Assembly (NCBI RefSeq): GCF_013307245.1
Contig: NZ_CP028941.1
Location: 1,116,001 to 1,180,000 of the forward strand
Reading direction: 5' to 3'
Length of the DNA: 64,000 bases
Origin: Polynucleobacter antarcticus
Lineage (GTDB): Bacteria > Pseudomonadota > Gammaproteobacteria > Burkholderiales > Burkholderiaceae
Part shown: in pieces, positions 21,751-30,689 of the stretch
Layout: each line of letters starts with the position of its first letter
Numbering within the stretch: position 1 is the stretch's first letter
Program-made: the position numbers and the translations under genes
Notes under the pieces: model-generated
Seen by the model: the letters and a program-made list of their open reading frames with translations, nothing else
Told to the model about the DNA's origin: nothing
The model's database searches: none

Positions 21751-23469
21751 CTATAAATCCCTTAAATACCGACGTAATATTTTCCCGACATTGGATTTTG
21801 GCATCTCATCTACAAACGCGACTTTTCTAGGGCGCTTATAGCTAGTCATTTGCTGCTTGCAATAAAGCATAACCTGGGCTTGCGTCAGATCTGGATCATC
21901 TTTCACAATAAAGACTTTCACAATCTCCCCTAGCTTGCGATGCGGAGAGCCAATCACGGCACACTCTCTTACACCTGGCATGGAGGCAATCACTTCCTCG
22001 ATTTCATTGGGGAAAACCTTAAAGCCCGCAACGATAATCATATCTTTCTTGCGATCCACAATATGGACTTCACCCTGAGCACTCATGGTGCCAATATCAC
22101 CCGATTTAAAATAACCATCGGCAGTCATAGATTGCTGCGTCTCATCCGGTCTATTCCAGTACCCTGCCATGACTTGGGGGCCCTTAATGCAGATCTCTCC
22201 CGTTTCACCAAATGGCACCTCAATACCCTCTTCATCCAAAATGATGACATCCGTACTAGGGACGGGCATACCAATCGATCCGGTAAATTGTGTGATTAAG
22301 GGCGTATTGACACAGACTACTGGGGAGGTCTCTGATAGCCCATAGCCTTGTGCAATAGGAACACCCATCAATTTCTGCCAAAGATCGGCTGTTTTCTTTT
22401 GTACTGCCATTCCGCCACCAATAGTAACCAAGAGATGGGGTAGTTTTACTTTCGAAAATTCAGGGCGATGAATTAGTGCATGAAACAGCGTATTAACACC
22501 AGGAAAAATATTGATATTCGGATGCTTCATCAAAAATTGAATAAATCCGGTGATGTCTCTCGGGTTAGGCACCAGTAATAGAAGTCCGCCTTTGCGCATA
22601 CCCAGTAGAGCACAAGCGGTAAGCGCAAAAATATGGGTCATCGGTAAGGCGCATAAAAAGACCAGTTGCTTTTGCTCTGATTTAGCTTGTTCGCTTACCT
22701 TCTGATTTAAATGGCGATGCTGAAATACAGGATCAAGCCAGTGTTCAATTTGAATAATATTGGCGAGTATATTTTTATGAAGCAGTACTGCGCCCTTTGA
22801 AACACCTGTTGTTCCACCCGTATATTGCAGAAAAGCTACGTCATCCAAAGTCAATTCTGGTTTCACGTAGGGATGTTGCCGCCCAATTTTGAGAGCCGCA
22901 TTAAATCGGATGTGAGGAAAATTCCATTTTGGTACAAGCTTTTTAATATGCCGCACTACTACATTAACAATCAAACCCTTAGCACCCAGAGTCTCTCCTA
23001 GACTACCAACAATGACCTCTTTTAAGATAGATTGATCTGCTATAGATTGATAGACATGCGCAAAATTTTCTAAGATCACCAGCACACTTGCACCGCTATC
23101 ACGTAATTGATGTTCTAACTCACGAGACGTATACAGCGGGTTGACATTCACCACGATATAGCCTGCTCGTAATGTACCCAGCATAGCAATCAGATATTGC
23201 GGCACATTCGGAAACATAATAGCAACACGCGCTCCAGAATCGAGCTTGAGCGTTTGCAAATAAGCAGCGAAGTTTTTTGACAGAATATCAAGCTGGCGAT
23301 AAGTCATGGACTTGCCCATAAATTCTAAGGCAAGATGGTCCGGATATTGGTTAAATGACTCGTCTACTATCTCCAACAAGGATGTGTAATCACCCAAGTT
23401 AATCTCAGCAGGGACGCCATCTAGATAATTTTTTAACCAAGGGGACTTTGTATTTATTGTATCTGCCAT
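21751..23469 (-). CDS. Long-chain fatty acid--CoA ligase (AMP-binding)
   Basis: This 572-residue adenylate-forming enzyme has the P-loop-like motif LQYTGGTTGVSKGAVL, the A5 motif GYGLSETSP, YFKSGDIG with the ribose-binding Asp, and the C-terminal catalytic lysine region PKSNVGKILRRYLRDL. It matches FadD-type acyl-CoA synthetases, which activate fatty acids with ATP and CoA. Its start lies one base before the end of the upstream nucleosidase gene, so they form an operon. Chain-length preference cannot be read. Confidence 0.92.
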   Translation of the reverse strand: MADTINTKSPWLKNYLDGVPAEINLGDYTSLLEIVDESFNQYPDHLALEFMGKSMTYRQLDILSKNFAAYLQTLKLDSGARVAIMFPNVPQYLIAMLGTLRAGYIVVNVNPLYTSRELEHQLRDSGASVLVILENFAHVYQSIADQSILKEVIVGSLGETLGAKGLIVNVVVRHIKKLVPKWNFPHIRFNAALKIGRQHPYVKPELTLDDVAFLQYTGGTTGVSKGAVLLHKNILANIIQIEHWLDPVFQHRHLNQKVSEQAKSEQKQLVFLCALPMTHIFALTACALLGMRKGGLLLLVPNPRDITGFIQFLMKHPNINIFPGVNTLFHALIHRPEFSKVKLPHLLVTIGGGMAVQKKTADLWQKLMGVPIAQGYGLSETSPVVCVNTPLITQFTGSIGMPVPSTDVIILDEEGIEVPFGETGEICIKGPQVMAGYWNRPDETQQSMTADGYFKSGDIGTMSAQGEVHIVDRKKDMIIVAGFKVFPNEIEEVIASMPGVRECAVIGSPHRKLGEIVKVFIVKDDPDLTQAQVMLYCKQQMTSYKRPRKVAFVDEMPKSNVGKILRRYLRDL

Positions 23470-23470
23470 A

Positions 23471-24028
23471 TTAAAGTAGACCTTTTAATTGACTTAAAAA
23501 TAATGCTTGGCCATGATGTACTTTTTCTTGCCAATCATTACCAGCATGTTCATTGGCATCATCGGTAATATATTTAAATGACTGCCACGGAATATTTAAC
23601 TGATGAGCACTTGCTGCAATAGCGAAAAGCTCCATATCCACTACATCAACCCCCTGCTCGACTAGCCATGGATCATGCGCCGTAACAAAGCTATCCCCAG
23701 AACCACAAATATATTTACCACTAAGTGCATAGTATTCATGTGGGCGTGAGCAAAAGGGGATCCGGCCTCTTACAGTCAAGGGCTCGGCAAGCATATCGCG
23801 CTGAATCACCTTAGTAATTTCTAGTAAGCCGCTTAAACTGGTATTCACTTTACCTGCCGTACCAAAGTTGACTACTAATTTGGGCTGAAACTCTTGCATT
23901 GCTGCAAAGCTAGTAAGCGCAGCATTTATCTTGCCAACTCCGGAATACACGATATTCATTCCTGGTGGCAAAACCTCACGCCTGAGCTCAGACTCGAGTG
24001 CGGTGATAATAAGAAGGTCTATTTTCAT
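23471..24028 (-). CDS. MTA/SAH nucleosidase-like phosphorylase-superfamily protein
   Basis: This 185-residue protein is in the purine nucleoside phosphorylase superfamily: ITALESELRREV, YSGVGKINAA, NFGTAGKV, and the purine-site VVDMELFAIAASAHQ, with DDAN after it holding the general-acid Asp. This arrangement fits methylthioadenosine/S-adenosylhomocysteine nucleosidases, but the protein is shorter than E. coli Pfs (232 residues), so the exact substrate is open. It is divergent from apt, with only eleven bases between the starts. Both deal with adenine: the nucleosidase would release adenine that Apt salvages. Confidence 0.8.
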   Translation of the reverse strand: MKIDLLIITALESELRREVLPPGMNIVYSGVGKINAALTSFAAMQEFQPKLVVNFGTAGKVNTSLSGLLEITKVIQRDMLAEPLTVRGRIPFCSRPHEYYALSGKYICGSGDSFVTAHDPWLVEQGVDVVDMELFAIAASAHQLNIPWQSFKYITDDANEHAGNDWQEKVHHGQALFLSQLKGLL

Positions 24029-24039
24029 ATTGGCGAATA

Positions 24040-24558
24040 ATGAATTTATTAGATTATCTACCCGGAGTCCCTGACTTTCCTAAACCCGGTATTTTGTTTA
24101 GGGATATATCCCCTCTTTTGGCAAATCCTACCGCCTTTCAGGAGGCTATCCTTCGACTAGAAAGACTCGCGGAAGAATTTAACTATACCCATATTCTGGG
24201 CATTGAATCCCGTGGCTTTATTTTTGGTGCTGCCCTAGCTCACCATACCCATAAGGGTTTTGCACTAGCCAGAAAGCCTAACAAGCTACCCTTAGCGAGT
24301 CATAGAGAGTCCTATGGCTTGGAATACGGATCAGATGCCCTGGAAATTGCGCAATCAAGCCTTCCATTAGGATCGCGCGTATTGATCGTAGATGATGTGT
24401 TGGCAACTGGTGGGACTATTGTTGCCGCAAGCAAATTATTAGAAAAAGCAGGTTTTAAGGTAGCTGGTGCACTTACCTTGCTGGAGATTTTCGGACTGAA
24501 TGGCGGTCAGCTACTTACGGATACAGGGATTGTGAATAAAACGGTCTTAATTGCTTAA
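24040..24558 (+). CDS. apt: Adenine phosphoribosyltransferase
   Basis: This 172-residue enzyme makes AMP from adenine and PRPP. The PRPP-binding motif VLIVDDVLATGGTI and the adenine-site ILGIESRGFIFGAALA are intact. The N-terminus DYLPGVPDFPKPGILFRDISPLL is typical of Apt. Only eleven bases separate its start from the divergent nucleosidase start, so its promoter must lie within that gene. Confidence 0.95.
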   Translation: MNLLDYLPGVPDFPKPGILFRDISPLLANPTAFQEAILRLERLAEEFNYTHILGIESRGFIFGAALAHHTHKGFALARKPNKLPLASHRESYGLEYGSDALEIAQSSLPLGSRVLIVDDVLATGGTIVAASKLLEKAGFKVAGALTLLEIFGLNGGQLLTDTGIVNKTVLIA

Positions 24559-24601
24559 GTAGCTAACTAGTTAAGTAGTTAAGTAAGCAAGCAGCCTTCA
24601 T

Positions 24602-24883
24602 TTAAATCAAACTCTTGGCGCTTTTCAGTAATTTCATAGCACCCCAACCGACCGCCAATGCCTTACTGGCGAGCTTAGGTTTGTAGTGGGCCAGCACAGC
24701 AAATGCACTTGTCCACAATATGGGGTTTCCTTTAAGAAAATGGACCGCATCCATACCTTTATCAGCCCATGACAAGGGCTTTTCTAGTGGCTCAAAGTGT
24801 AAGGCAATATCAGCGCGCTCTTGAGCGGCCCTCGCCTGCAAGGCATGTTTACGAGCCTCTAATTCCCCTAGTGTTTGACTCAT
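24602..24883 (-). CDS. YqjK-like protein
   Basis: This 93-residue protein has a charged N-terminal coiled region (GELEARKHALQARAAQERADI) and a moderately hydrophobic C-terminus (WTSAFAVLAHYKP... GWGAMKLLKSAKSLI). The layout and position third after DUF883 and holin-like genes match E. coli yqjD-yqjE-yqjK. It overlaps the preceding gene by four bases. The function of YqjK is not established. Confidence 0.7.
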   Translation of the reverse strand: MSQTLGELEARKHALQARAAQERADIALHFEPLEKPLSWADKGMDAVHFLKGNPILWTSAFAVLAHYKPKLASKALAVGWGAMKLLKSAKSLI

Positions 24884-25248
24884 CGCTTGCTTAACTCCTG
24901 TCGATCTTTAGCTAACTCAGCAATAGTTGCCTCAAATAAACTCGGCATATTCTTTAGGGATCGTAAAACTACAGCGGCTAATATCAAACCTACAGAAATA
25001 AATCCAGCCGTAAGAAGGCTTAACGCCAGCATACGATCGCTTTCCCAGCTATAAATCACAATCAGCAGTGCCAGCATCACCAGCCCGAAAAATAAAAAGA
25101 ATAAGGTAAAGGCGATCATCACCAATAGACTTAGAAACTTACTTCGCGCAATCTGAACATCAACTGAGAGTAGCTCTAAACGTGTCTGCGCTATCGAGGC
25201 ACTCGTAGAGACTAAATTCTTCAAGGAAGATAAAAGATTTTCTGACAT
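24880..25248 (-). CDS. Phage-holin-3-6-family membrane protein (YqjE-like)
   Basis: This 122-residue protein has a short amphipathic N-terminus followed by two hydrophobic helices (LSLLVMIAFTLFFLFFGLVMLALLIVIYSW in pattern and LSLLTAGFISVGLILAAVVL) and a charged tail. This is the YqjE/holin-superfamily III layout; such proteins are chromosomal and not phage lysis proteins. It is the middle gene of a yqjD-yqjE-yqjK-like operon. Confidence 0.78.
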   Translation of the reverse strand: MSENLLSSLKNLVSTSASIAQTRLELLSVDVQIARSKFLSLLVMIAFTLFFLFFGLVMLALLIVIYSWESDRMLALSLLTAGFISVGLILAAVVLRSLKNMPSLFEATIAELAKDRQELSKR

Positions 25249-25254
25249 AAAAAC

Positions 25255-25593
25255 CTAACGTCTTCCAATAAAAAGGCCAATCAACAAACCCAAGCCAGCA
25301 GCAACACCCACCGCCTCCCAGGGATTACGATGCACAAAATCATCGGTGCCAGCAGCAGCCTCTTTAGCTTTATCTATTACCGAACCCTCTATCGCCGAGA
25401 TATTCTCCTTCGCGCTTGATAAAGAAGCCATTGCTTTTGAACGAATAGAGCTTAAAGGCCCCTCTTCATCATGAGCAGTCGCTTTGATCAGCGCCTCGGC
25501 ATCAGCCATCAGAGTCTTAAAATTGTTCATGAGATCATCAGCGCTAGGGCTTGCTCCCAAATGATCTACAGCGCTTGATTTTTTTGCAGTCAT
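25255..25593 (-). CDS. DUF883-family protein (YqjD/ElaB-like)
   Basis: From the ATG at 25593, preceded by GGAG with good spacing, the product is 112 residues; a GTG two codons earlier is less likely. The long alpha-helical region has repeated ala-rich segments and ends in a glycine-rich hydrophobic anchor (GVAAGLGLLIGLFIGRR). E. coli YqjD and ElaB have the same layout and tether stationary-phase ribosomes to the inner membrane. Three genes follow in one operon. Confidence 0.85.
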   Translation of the reverse strand: MTAKKSSAVDHLGASPSADDLMNNFKTLMADAEALIKATAHDEEGPLSSIRSKAMASLSSAKENISAIEGSVIDKAKEAAAGTDDFVHRNPWEAVGVAAGLGLLIGLFIGRR

Positions 25594-25645
25594 ACGCACT
25601 CCTATGAAGTCATTAATGCATGGATGATGAAGATATGATTCTATT

Positions 25646-26107
25646 TTAAGTAGTTCTAGTCTGTGTGCCTAGAATTAATATAGTCATACCCGCATTCCCT
25701 ATTTTAAAGTGCTTAAGATGACTTTTTAAGCTGGGTTTTCTTCGCAAAAGCGTGTGATAGGCCTCGCTCCCAAATGCTGTTTGCTCACCAAAATGATACT
25801 CATCTACGCGATCTGAGAAATAATTATTCTCTAGGGCATCATGAACAGCCCATTTAATTTTGCCGCCTGCTCCACTGGCGCCATATCCATGAATCAAGAT
25901 AATAGCCTTAATCCCAACTTCTGAGGCTCGCCGAAGTGCTATGGTTAATCGATCTAAAGCCTCCTCTACCGTTGGTCCATCATGCTTTAAATTTAAAACC
26001 ATGGTGTCGTTCAAGACTGTAGGCAAACCTACGCTGCCGCAATGACAGCATTCCTCGGACATTCCTCTTGGATTGCCGCACTCTTGGCACTCAAAAGAGA
26101 GTGTCAT
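25646..26107 (-). CDS. Smr-domain protein with N-terminal zinc ribbon
   Basis: The 153-residue protein begins with CQECGNPRGMSEECCHCG, a likely zinc ribbon. It continues with an Smr domain: LNLKHDGPTVEEALDRL, IILIHGYGASGAGGKIKWAVHDAL and AYHTLLRRK. Smr domains bind or nick nucleic acid; the usual conserved GxGxxxG-like loop is GYGASGAGG here. The zinc ribbon fused to a stand-alone Smr domain is unusual but the sequence is clear. A GAGG-containing leader precedes the ATG. No partner is seen. Confidence 0.75.
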   Translation of the reverse strand: MTLSFECQECGNPRGMSEECCHCGSVGLPTVLNDTMVLNLKHDGPTVEEALDRLTIALRRASEVGIKAIILIHGYGASGAGGKIKWAVHDALENNYFSDRVDEYHFGEQTAFGSEAYHTLLRRKPSLKSHLKHFKIGNAGMTILILGTQTRTT

Positions 26108-26168
26108 TGATCATCCTCAGCTTTTCTGAGGAAAAATACCTCTCTGATTAAGGCATGACGCAGATAAA

Positions 26169-26465
26169 CTATGAACAATACTTTGCCTCTAAGCCTGCAG
26201 TCGTAATGACGCGATCATCCACCATACGATTAAGTGTTTCCTGAGCAGCGTCTTTATTCTCTTGTACTTTTAAGCTCACGTTGATCAAACCCGATACGTC
26301 TTTACGGATAACGGTATTGCCGTAGCGCAATTCTTTTAATGTAGAAACCGCTTCTGCAGAAATTTTGCATTGTTGACTTAGTAGTGCAGGAGAATCGGAT
26401 GCACTGCTTGCATAAGCAAATGCGGCTACAGAGATAGATATCACTGCCAGTAGCGTCTTTTTCAT
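26169..26465 (-). CDS. Small secreted protein of unknown function
   Basis: This 98-residue protein has a signal peptide (KKTLLAVISISVAAFAYASS) and then a soluble domain with two cysteines, one in QQCKIS and one two residues from the C-terminus, which could form a disulfide. The ATG is two bases after the stop of a 59-codon HTH gene (TAAAATG), so the two are an operon. I do not recognise the family. Confidence 0.6.
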   Translation of the reverse strand: MKKTLLAVISISVAAFAYASSASDSPALLSQQCKISAEAVSTLKELRYGNTVIRKDVSGLINVSLKVQENKDAAQETLNRMVDDRVITTAGLEAKYCS

Positions 26466-26466
26466 T

Positions 26467-26646
26467 TTATTTCCTTAATTTGTGACCACATGTTGGACAA
26501 CAACCTAAATCTTTAGCTCTTGTTTTTCTTAGTGCGGCATACACACTAGATTCTGATATTTCCATTTTTCTAGCTGCCTGAGCGGCAGATAGACCCTTCC
26601 CCACCCAATCCAAAGCCTGATGTGTTTTCGGTATTACTGTTTTCAT
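26467..26646 (-). CDS. Small HTH and zinc-ribbon protein
   Basis: This 59-codon gene starts with ATG at 26644-26646, behind a strong GGAGGAG ribosome-binding site, and ends TAA at 26467-26469. The product has a helix-turn-helix-like stretch (GLSAAQAARKMEISESSVYAALR) and a C-terminal CCPTCGHK zinc-knuckle. It thus resembles a tiny DNA-binding regulator. The next gene begins two bases later. Two tandem eight-base repeats lie 28 bases upstream and may be its operator. It is not a named family to me. Confidence 0.65.
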   Translation of the reverse strand: MKTVIPKTHQALDWVGKGLSAAQAARKMEISESSVYAALRKTRAKDLGCCPTCGHKLRK

Positions 26647-26674
26647 TTCTCCTCCTCGTGATAACTATACTACA

Positions 26675-26693
26675 GAAGTTGTGAAGTTGTGAA
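26675..26693 (-). promoter_or_regulatory. Tandem repeat operator candidate
   Basis: GAAGTTGT occurs twice in tandem at 26675-26682 and 26683-26690, followed by a third GAA. On the minus strand it reads ACAACTTC repeats next to a TATAGT -10-like box at about 26666-26671, about 20 bases before the GGAGGAG site of the 59-codon HTH gene. An autoregulatory operator is inferred. Confidence 0.4.
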
Positions 26694-26826
26694 CAATATT
26701 AATTACGTTGTAATAAGGACACATGCCAAAGAAAAGCATCCCAGGGCAATAAAAACATGGAAGTACTACGGAAATAGTGGGGAGTGATACAGTAAAGATC
26801 TATTTAAATAACGAATCTATTACCTT

Positions 26827-28143
26827 ATGAAACCAGCCCTTGGACTAGTAGAAGCCTGTGATCAGATTCAGGAGAGTCAGCTCAGCACTAAAGACTATTT
26901 AAGCCAATGTAGTTTGCGTGCTGATGAGCTTGAGCCTACCCTAAAGGCCTTTACGGTAAGAGGTGAACTACCAGAGCTGATTGCGCAATCTAGACCAGGC
27001 CCACTTTCGGGTATACCCGTCGCTGTCAAAGATATTATCGCTACCCAAGGTTTTGTGACGACGAACGGTTCACCTATTTATCAAACACACACACCCAAAG
27101 AAGATGCGATCATCGTTCAAAAGATTTGTGAATTAGGGGGTGTGATCTTTGGGAAAACAGTGACCACTGAATTTGCTTGGCGCCAGCCCGGCCCTACTAC
27201 CAATCCCTGGAATAGCGCCCATACACCTGGTGGCTCGTCTAGCGGATCTGCCGCTGCAGTAGCCAGTGGCATAGTGCCTTTAGCTATTGGATCCCAAACA
27301 GTGGGCTCACTGATTAGACCTGCTAGCTACTGTGGCATTGTTGGGTTTAAAGCAAGTTTTGGCGCTATTCCTAGAATGGGTGTTTTTCCAGTATCTAGCT
27401 CACTGGACCACATTGGATTTTTTACTCGATCTGTCCAAGACGTAGTGCATGCATTTAACTTACTAAAAAATAACACTACCACCGAAGAAGAATCCATCAT
27501 TATTCCAGATGTATCAGTGCAACCGATCAAGCTATTTTTGGGTAATAGGATGCCAAGAATAGCCGTACTAAAAACGCCGTATGACGATTTATTAGACCAG
27601 GAGCAAGTCAATACTCTCAAGCTCGCTGCTGATCAATTAAAGTCTGCTGGAGCCATGGTCGAAGATCTCACCCTAGCGCAAACTTATTGGGATGGGGTAG
27701 ACGCCACACTGCTCATCATGAATTGTGAAGCTGCTGTAGTTCACGAGCCTCATCATGAGAAATTCCCTGATTTATTGAGTATCCACATGAAAGAGTTAGT
27801 TGCCAAAGGAAATAGCTACTCGGCAAATGAATACATCCAAGCCAGAAATCTCCAAAAGGAATTACGCCACTCAATTAATGAGATTTTTGAACGATACGAT
27901 GCGATCTTGGCAGCTCCCGCTACTGGTGAAGCACCTAAGGGCCTTGACTTTACTGGTAACCCTGTCTTTTGTGCGCTGTGGTCATTTATTGGAACACCAG
28001 CAATTGCTCTGCCAGTAACGAAATCAGCGAATGGACTTCCCTTAGGTATTCAGCTCATCGGCAACTATAAAGATGATGGAAAACTATTAAACATCGCTTC
28101 TTTTGCAGAAAGCTGCTTTACCAACTTGAAGATAAATAAATAA
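26827..28143 (+). CDS. Amidase-signature enzyme
   Basis: This 438-residue protein is an amidase-signature hydrolase. The catalytic lysine is in AVKDIIATQG, the cis-Ser in GGSSSGSAAAVASG, and the nucleophile region reads GSQTVGSLIRPASYCGIVGFK. The usual form is GTDTGGSIR, so Gln replaces Asp and Val replaces Gly, variants seen in non-GatA amidases. It is not GatA because no gatB or gatC lies nearby. Substrate unknown. It converges with the SAF-domain gene. Confidence 0.85.
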   Translation: MKPALGLVEACDQIQESQLSTKDYLSQCSLRADELEPTLKAFTVRGELPELIAQSRPGPLSGIPVAVKDIIATQGFVTTNGSPIYQTHTPKEDAIIVQKICELGGVIFGKTVTTEFAWRQPGPTTNPWNSAHTPGGSSSGSAAAVASGIVPLAIGSQTVGSLIRPASYCGIVGFKASFGAIPRMGVFPVSSSLDHIGFFTRSVQDVVHAFNLLKNNTTTEEESIIIPDVSVQPIKLFLGNRMPRIAVLKTPYDDLLDQEQVNTLKLAADQLKSAGAMVEDLTLAQTYWDGVDATLLIMNCEAAVVHEPHHEKFPDLLSIHMKELVAKGNSYSANEYIQARNLQKELRHSINEIFERYDAILAAPATGEAPKGLDFTGNPVFCALWSFIGTPAIALPVTKSANGLPLGIQLIGNYKDDGKLLNIASFAESCFTNLKINK

Positions 28144-28159
28144 AGGCCTGCTAAAGACC

Positions 28160-29497
28160 TTATCTAAAGCTAGACTCCATCTCCCGACGAACCGTAATAG
28201 CCTGCAAGCTGGCATCGTAATTGACATCGTCCCAGGATATGATCGAGCCGACACTAATGTCCTTGTTTAGCACCATATTGTGAGCTAAGCCAATCGGTAA
28301 GGCGCTGCGCCTTAGAGAATCGGCAACCGGAATGAGCTTTCCATAAACCGTAAAGCCACCCTCTCCGTCTAACTTTTCACCTACTTGTAATGCTCTTTTA
28401 GCAGTAGCCACCACATCACCATTCCAAGCACCAGAGGTGCCTGTAGATTCACCTCGGACAGCAATTGTTGCAACGGAGATCCCCAACTCTAAACCGATGA
28501 GATGATAAGGCTTATACATGGCAGCATATTTACCTGTGCCGTCTGTTTTGAGGCCATATTGTGCAAAGCAATCCATTACATAAGGACTTGGCGCTTCAAA
28601 AACTGTATAGACACCCCAGCGCAGATCTCTAAATACAGGACGGCCATCTCGCTCAATCGAGGAAACTACTTCAACGGTTCCCTTGCGTGGCAATACTCCA
28701 CCTTCATTGATTGGTCGCAAAATATCGGGTAAGTCATCCACGCCACAAGGCGGAAAAAGCAAGCCATCATCTGGCGGAAGTAAATCGCATGCATTAGCAA
28801 CAGCAGCCATTTCAAGAGCAGACTTAGTGCCATCCAAAAAAGAATTAAACATTTGGGCATTAAAGTCACCGCCAGCTACTTGTTCTTCTGAAAATCCGTA
28901 GTGTCCCCACACTGTTTTCGGGGTCGATTGGTGATAGATGGGTAAATACTTCGTACCCTTACCGGCGCAGATGACATCTAAGCCAATAGTTTGTGCCCAG
29001 TCAACCATCTCCGCAATCAAAGCAGGTTGATCACCAGACGCCATGGAGTAAATCACCCCAGCCTCTTTTGCCTTGCGTGCTAATAAGGGCCCCGCTAAAA
29101 CATCCGCCTCCACATTTACCATAATGATGTGCTTGCGATGCGTTATGCAAAGCAAGGCATGGGCAATGCCCGCCGCTGGACTGCCTGTAGCATCAATCAC
29201 AATATCAAGATATTCACTATGGATCATCTTTTCAGCATCATCAGTGATGAAGGTAGCGCCCGAGTTAGCCGCATCTTGCAGTGAAGAGGCGCTGTAACGT
29301 GGCTCATCCCAACCAACCCGGGCTAATGAAGCCCTGGCACGATCTGGAGAAATATCTGCAACACAAATCAGATGAATTCCTGGCGTCCTAGGGGCCTGAG
29401 ATAGATACATCGACCCAAACTTACCGGCACCAATTAAGCCAACCCGTACAGGTCTATTTTGTTCGGCTAAAGCCTTGAGCTTTTGGATGAGGGACAT
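28160..29497 (-). CDS. SAF-domain NAD(P)-binding oxidoreductase
   Basis: This 445-residue protein has an N-terminal Rossmann fold (VRVGLIGAGKFGSMYL) in the homoserine dehydrogenase/Gfo-Idh style and DATGSPAAGIAHA. It has a C-terminal SAF-like domain (LPIGLAHNMVLNKDISVGSIISWDDV). Such fused proteins occur beside sugar-acid and carboxylate catabolic genes. It has no detectable partner here except the convergent amidase. The substrate is not known. Confidence 0.78.
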   Translation of the reverse strand: MSLIQKLKALAEQNRPVRVGLIGAGKFGSMYLSQAPRTPGIHLICVADISPDRARASLARVGWDEPRYSASSLQDAANSGATFITDDAEKMIHSEYLDIVIDATGSPAAGIAHALLCITHRKHIIMVNVEADVLAGPLLARKAKEAGVIYSMASGDQPALIAEMVDWAQTIGLDVICAGKGTKYLPIYHQSTPKTVWGHYGFSEEQVAGGDFNAQMFNSFLDGTKSALEMAAVANACDLLPPDDGLLFPPCGVDDLPDILRPINEGGVLPRKGTVEVVSSIERDGRPVFRDLRWGVYTVFEAPSPYVMDCFAQYGLKTDGTGKYAAMYKPYHLIGLELGISVATIAVRGESTGTSGAWNGDVVATAKRALQVGEKLDGEGGFTVYGKLIPVADSLRRSALPIGLAHNMVLNKDISVGSIISWDDVNYDASLQAITVRREMESSFR

Positions 29498-29781
29498 TGC
29501 ATCGACTCCATGAAGAATGTGGGGATATCACCGAAAGAATATCACGGTACTTTATTTTGATGATTTCTATATTTATCACTGATATAGGTAAAGATGCCTC
29601 AATAAAAAATTTGGGAATGCATTCCATAAAAAACCTTGTTTACTAATCAGTCTTTTGAAGCCCCTATTTACTACATTGTCATCCTCACTACTTAAAATTA
29701 TGGGGTGGAGTTTGTAGTTTAGGTCAATAAATATAGGGATATTCAGGTGTGTGCGTTTATAACACATCTGATATACAATGA

Positions 29782-30129
29782 ATGAATAGAAAAAAATTGG
29801 CTAATCAAAAAATAGAATGCTTACTAGAGCGAGAAGTCATTAAGCTAAAAAGAAAAAGTGGGGGTGGGCTACTCAGTTATGAAGTGTGGGGAACCCAAGA
29901 AGATAAAATTATTAAGGTCACAAGATACAACCTGGCATACATTAATCATGAACTATGCAAAAAAGATAATGGACGGGTTTTAGGTTACGACAATGCCCAC
30001 AACTACCATCACCGTCATTACTTAGGAGAAATTGAGACTGTTAAATTTGAAAGCTATGAAAAGACTGTCGAGAACTTTCAAAAGGAATGGCAAGCTATCA
30101 GCACAGAATATTTAAGGAGTAAAAAATGA
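29782..30129 (+). CDS. TumE-like toxin (DUF6516 family)
   Basis: The 115-residue product has the segment RYNLAYINHELC...DNGRVLGYDNAHNYHHRHYLGE, which I associate with the DUF6516/TumE toxin family. It overlaps the next gene by four bases (ATGA), a classic toxin-antitoxin arrangement. It lies at the edge of the mobile region, left of the candidate attachment site. TGTG and CACA half-sites flank the promoter around 29748-29765. Toxicity is inferred, not shown. Confidence 0.7.
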   Translation: MNRKKLANQKIECLLEREVIKLKRKSGGGLLSYEVWGTQEDKIIKVTRYNLAYINHELCKKDNGRVLGYDNAHNYHHRHYLGEIETVKFESYEKTVENFQKEWQAISTEYLRSKK

Positions 30130-30500
30130 CTAAAGTTGTAATACGGACTGGGGATATAGATTCATTCTTCTCCAAGGCTAAAAAGGCAGCTAAACGGGCT
30201 GACCAAAATGAGGTGCTTGACGGAACCATTACCCTTACTTTTGAGGATCCGCAGGAATTATTTAAGATACTTTCGGATGCACGGCGGAAACTCATGCGTG
30301 AGATTATGAATCAACCTAAAAGTATTAATGAACTCAGTAGTAAGCTGCATAGGGATCGTGCGGCAATTACAAAAGATGTAGGACTACTTGAAAAAGCGGG
30401 ACTGTTAGTGTCACAGCGCAGACCCAACCCTGGGCATGGGATAGAGAAAATAGTTCGTGCCGTAGCTCCAACTATTCAAATGGTAGCGGTACTTCATTAG
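30126..30500 (+). CDS. TumA-like antitoxin, winged-HTH
   Basis: This 124-residue protein has a MarR/ArsR-like winged helix (IMNQPKSINELSSKLHRDRAAITKDVGLLEKAGLL) and ends VRAVAPTIQMVAVLH. The layout matches the HTH antitoxins found behind DUF6516/TumE genes. It starts inside the toxin stop codon. The antitoxin coming second is the arrangement normally seen for TumE/TumA. Confidence 0.68.
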   Translation: MTKVVIRTGDIDSFFSKAKKAAKRADQNEVLDGTITLTFEDPQELFKILSDARRKLMREIMNQPKSINELSSKLHRDRAAITKDVGLLEKAGLLVSQRRPNPGHGIEKIVRAVAPTIQMVAVLH

Positions 30501-30658
30501 ATATAGTCTGATGAAGTACCCGTGTAGCCCTTTATCACTTAACTAGACTTAAATCAGAGCTAGTTTTAATCTATTCATGAAAATCTCAGGGAAATCCATA
30601 GAAATCCATCTTTAAGCAATGTTTTAGTGGTGGGTAGGCTGGTGGGTAGAGAACCCAC

Positions 30659-30689
30659 AAAATAAAAGAGCCTTATAGAATAAGGCTCT
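30659..30689 (-). terminator. Intrinsic terminator reading leftward
   Basis: AGAGCCTTA at 30667-30675 and TAAGGCTCT at 30681-30689 are perfect inverses around TAGAA. On the minus strand the stem is followed by TTTATTTT (30666-30659), so it works as a leftward terminator. It directly follows an 11-base string resembling a tRNA 3' end. Confidence 0.65.

Noticed and set aside
24556..24596. Repeated TTAAGTAG-like words after apt
   Set aside because: Short imperfect repeats only; no array structure or stem. Possibly a spacer.
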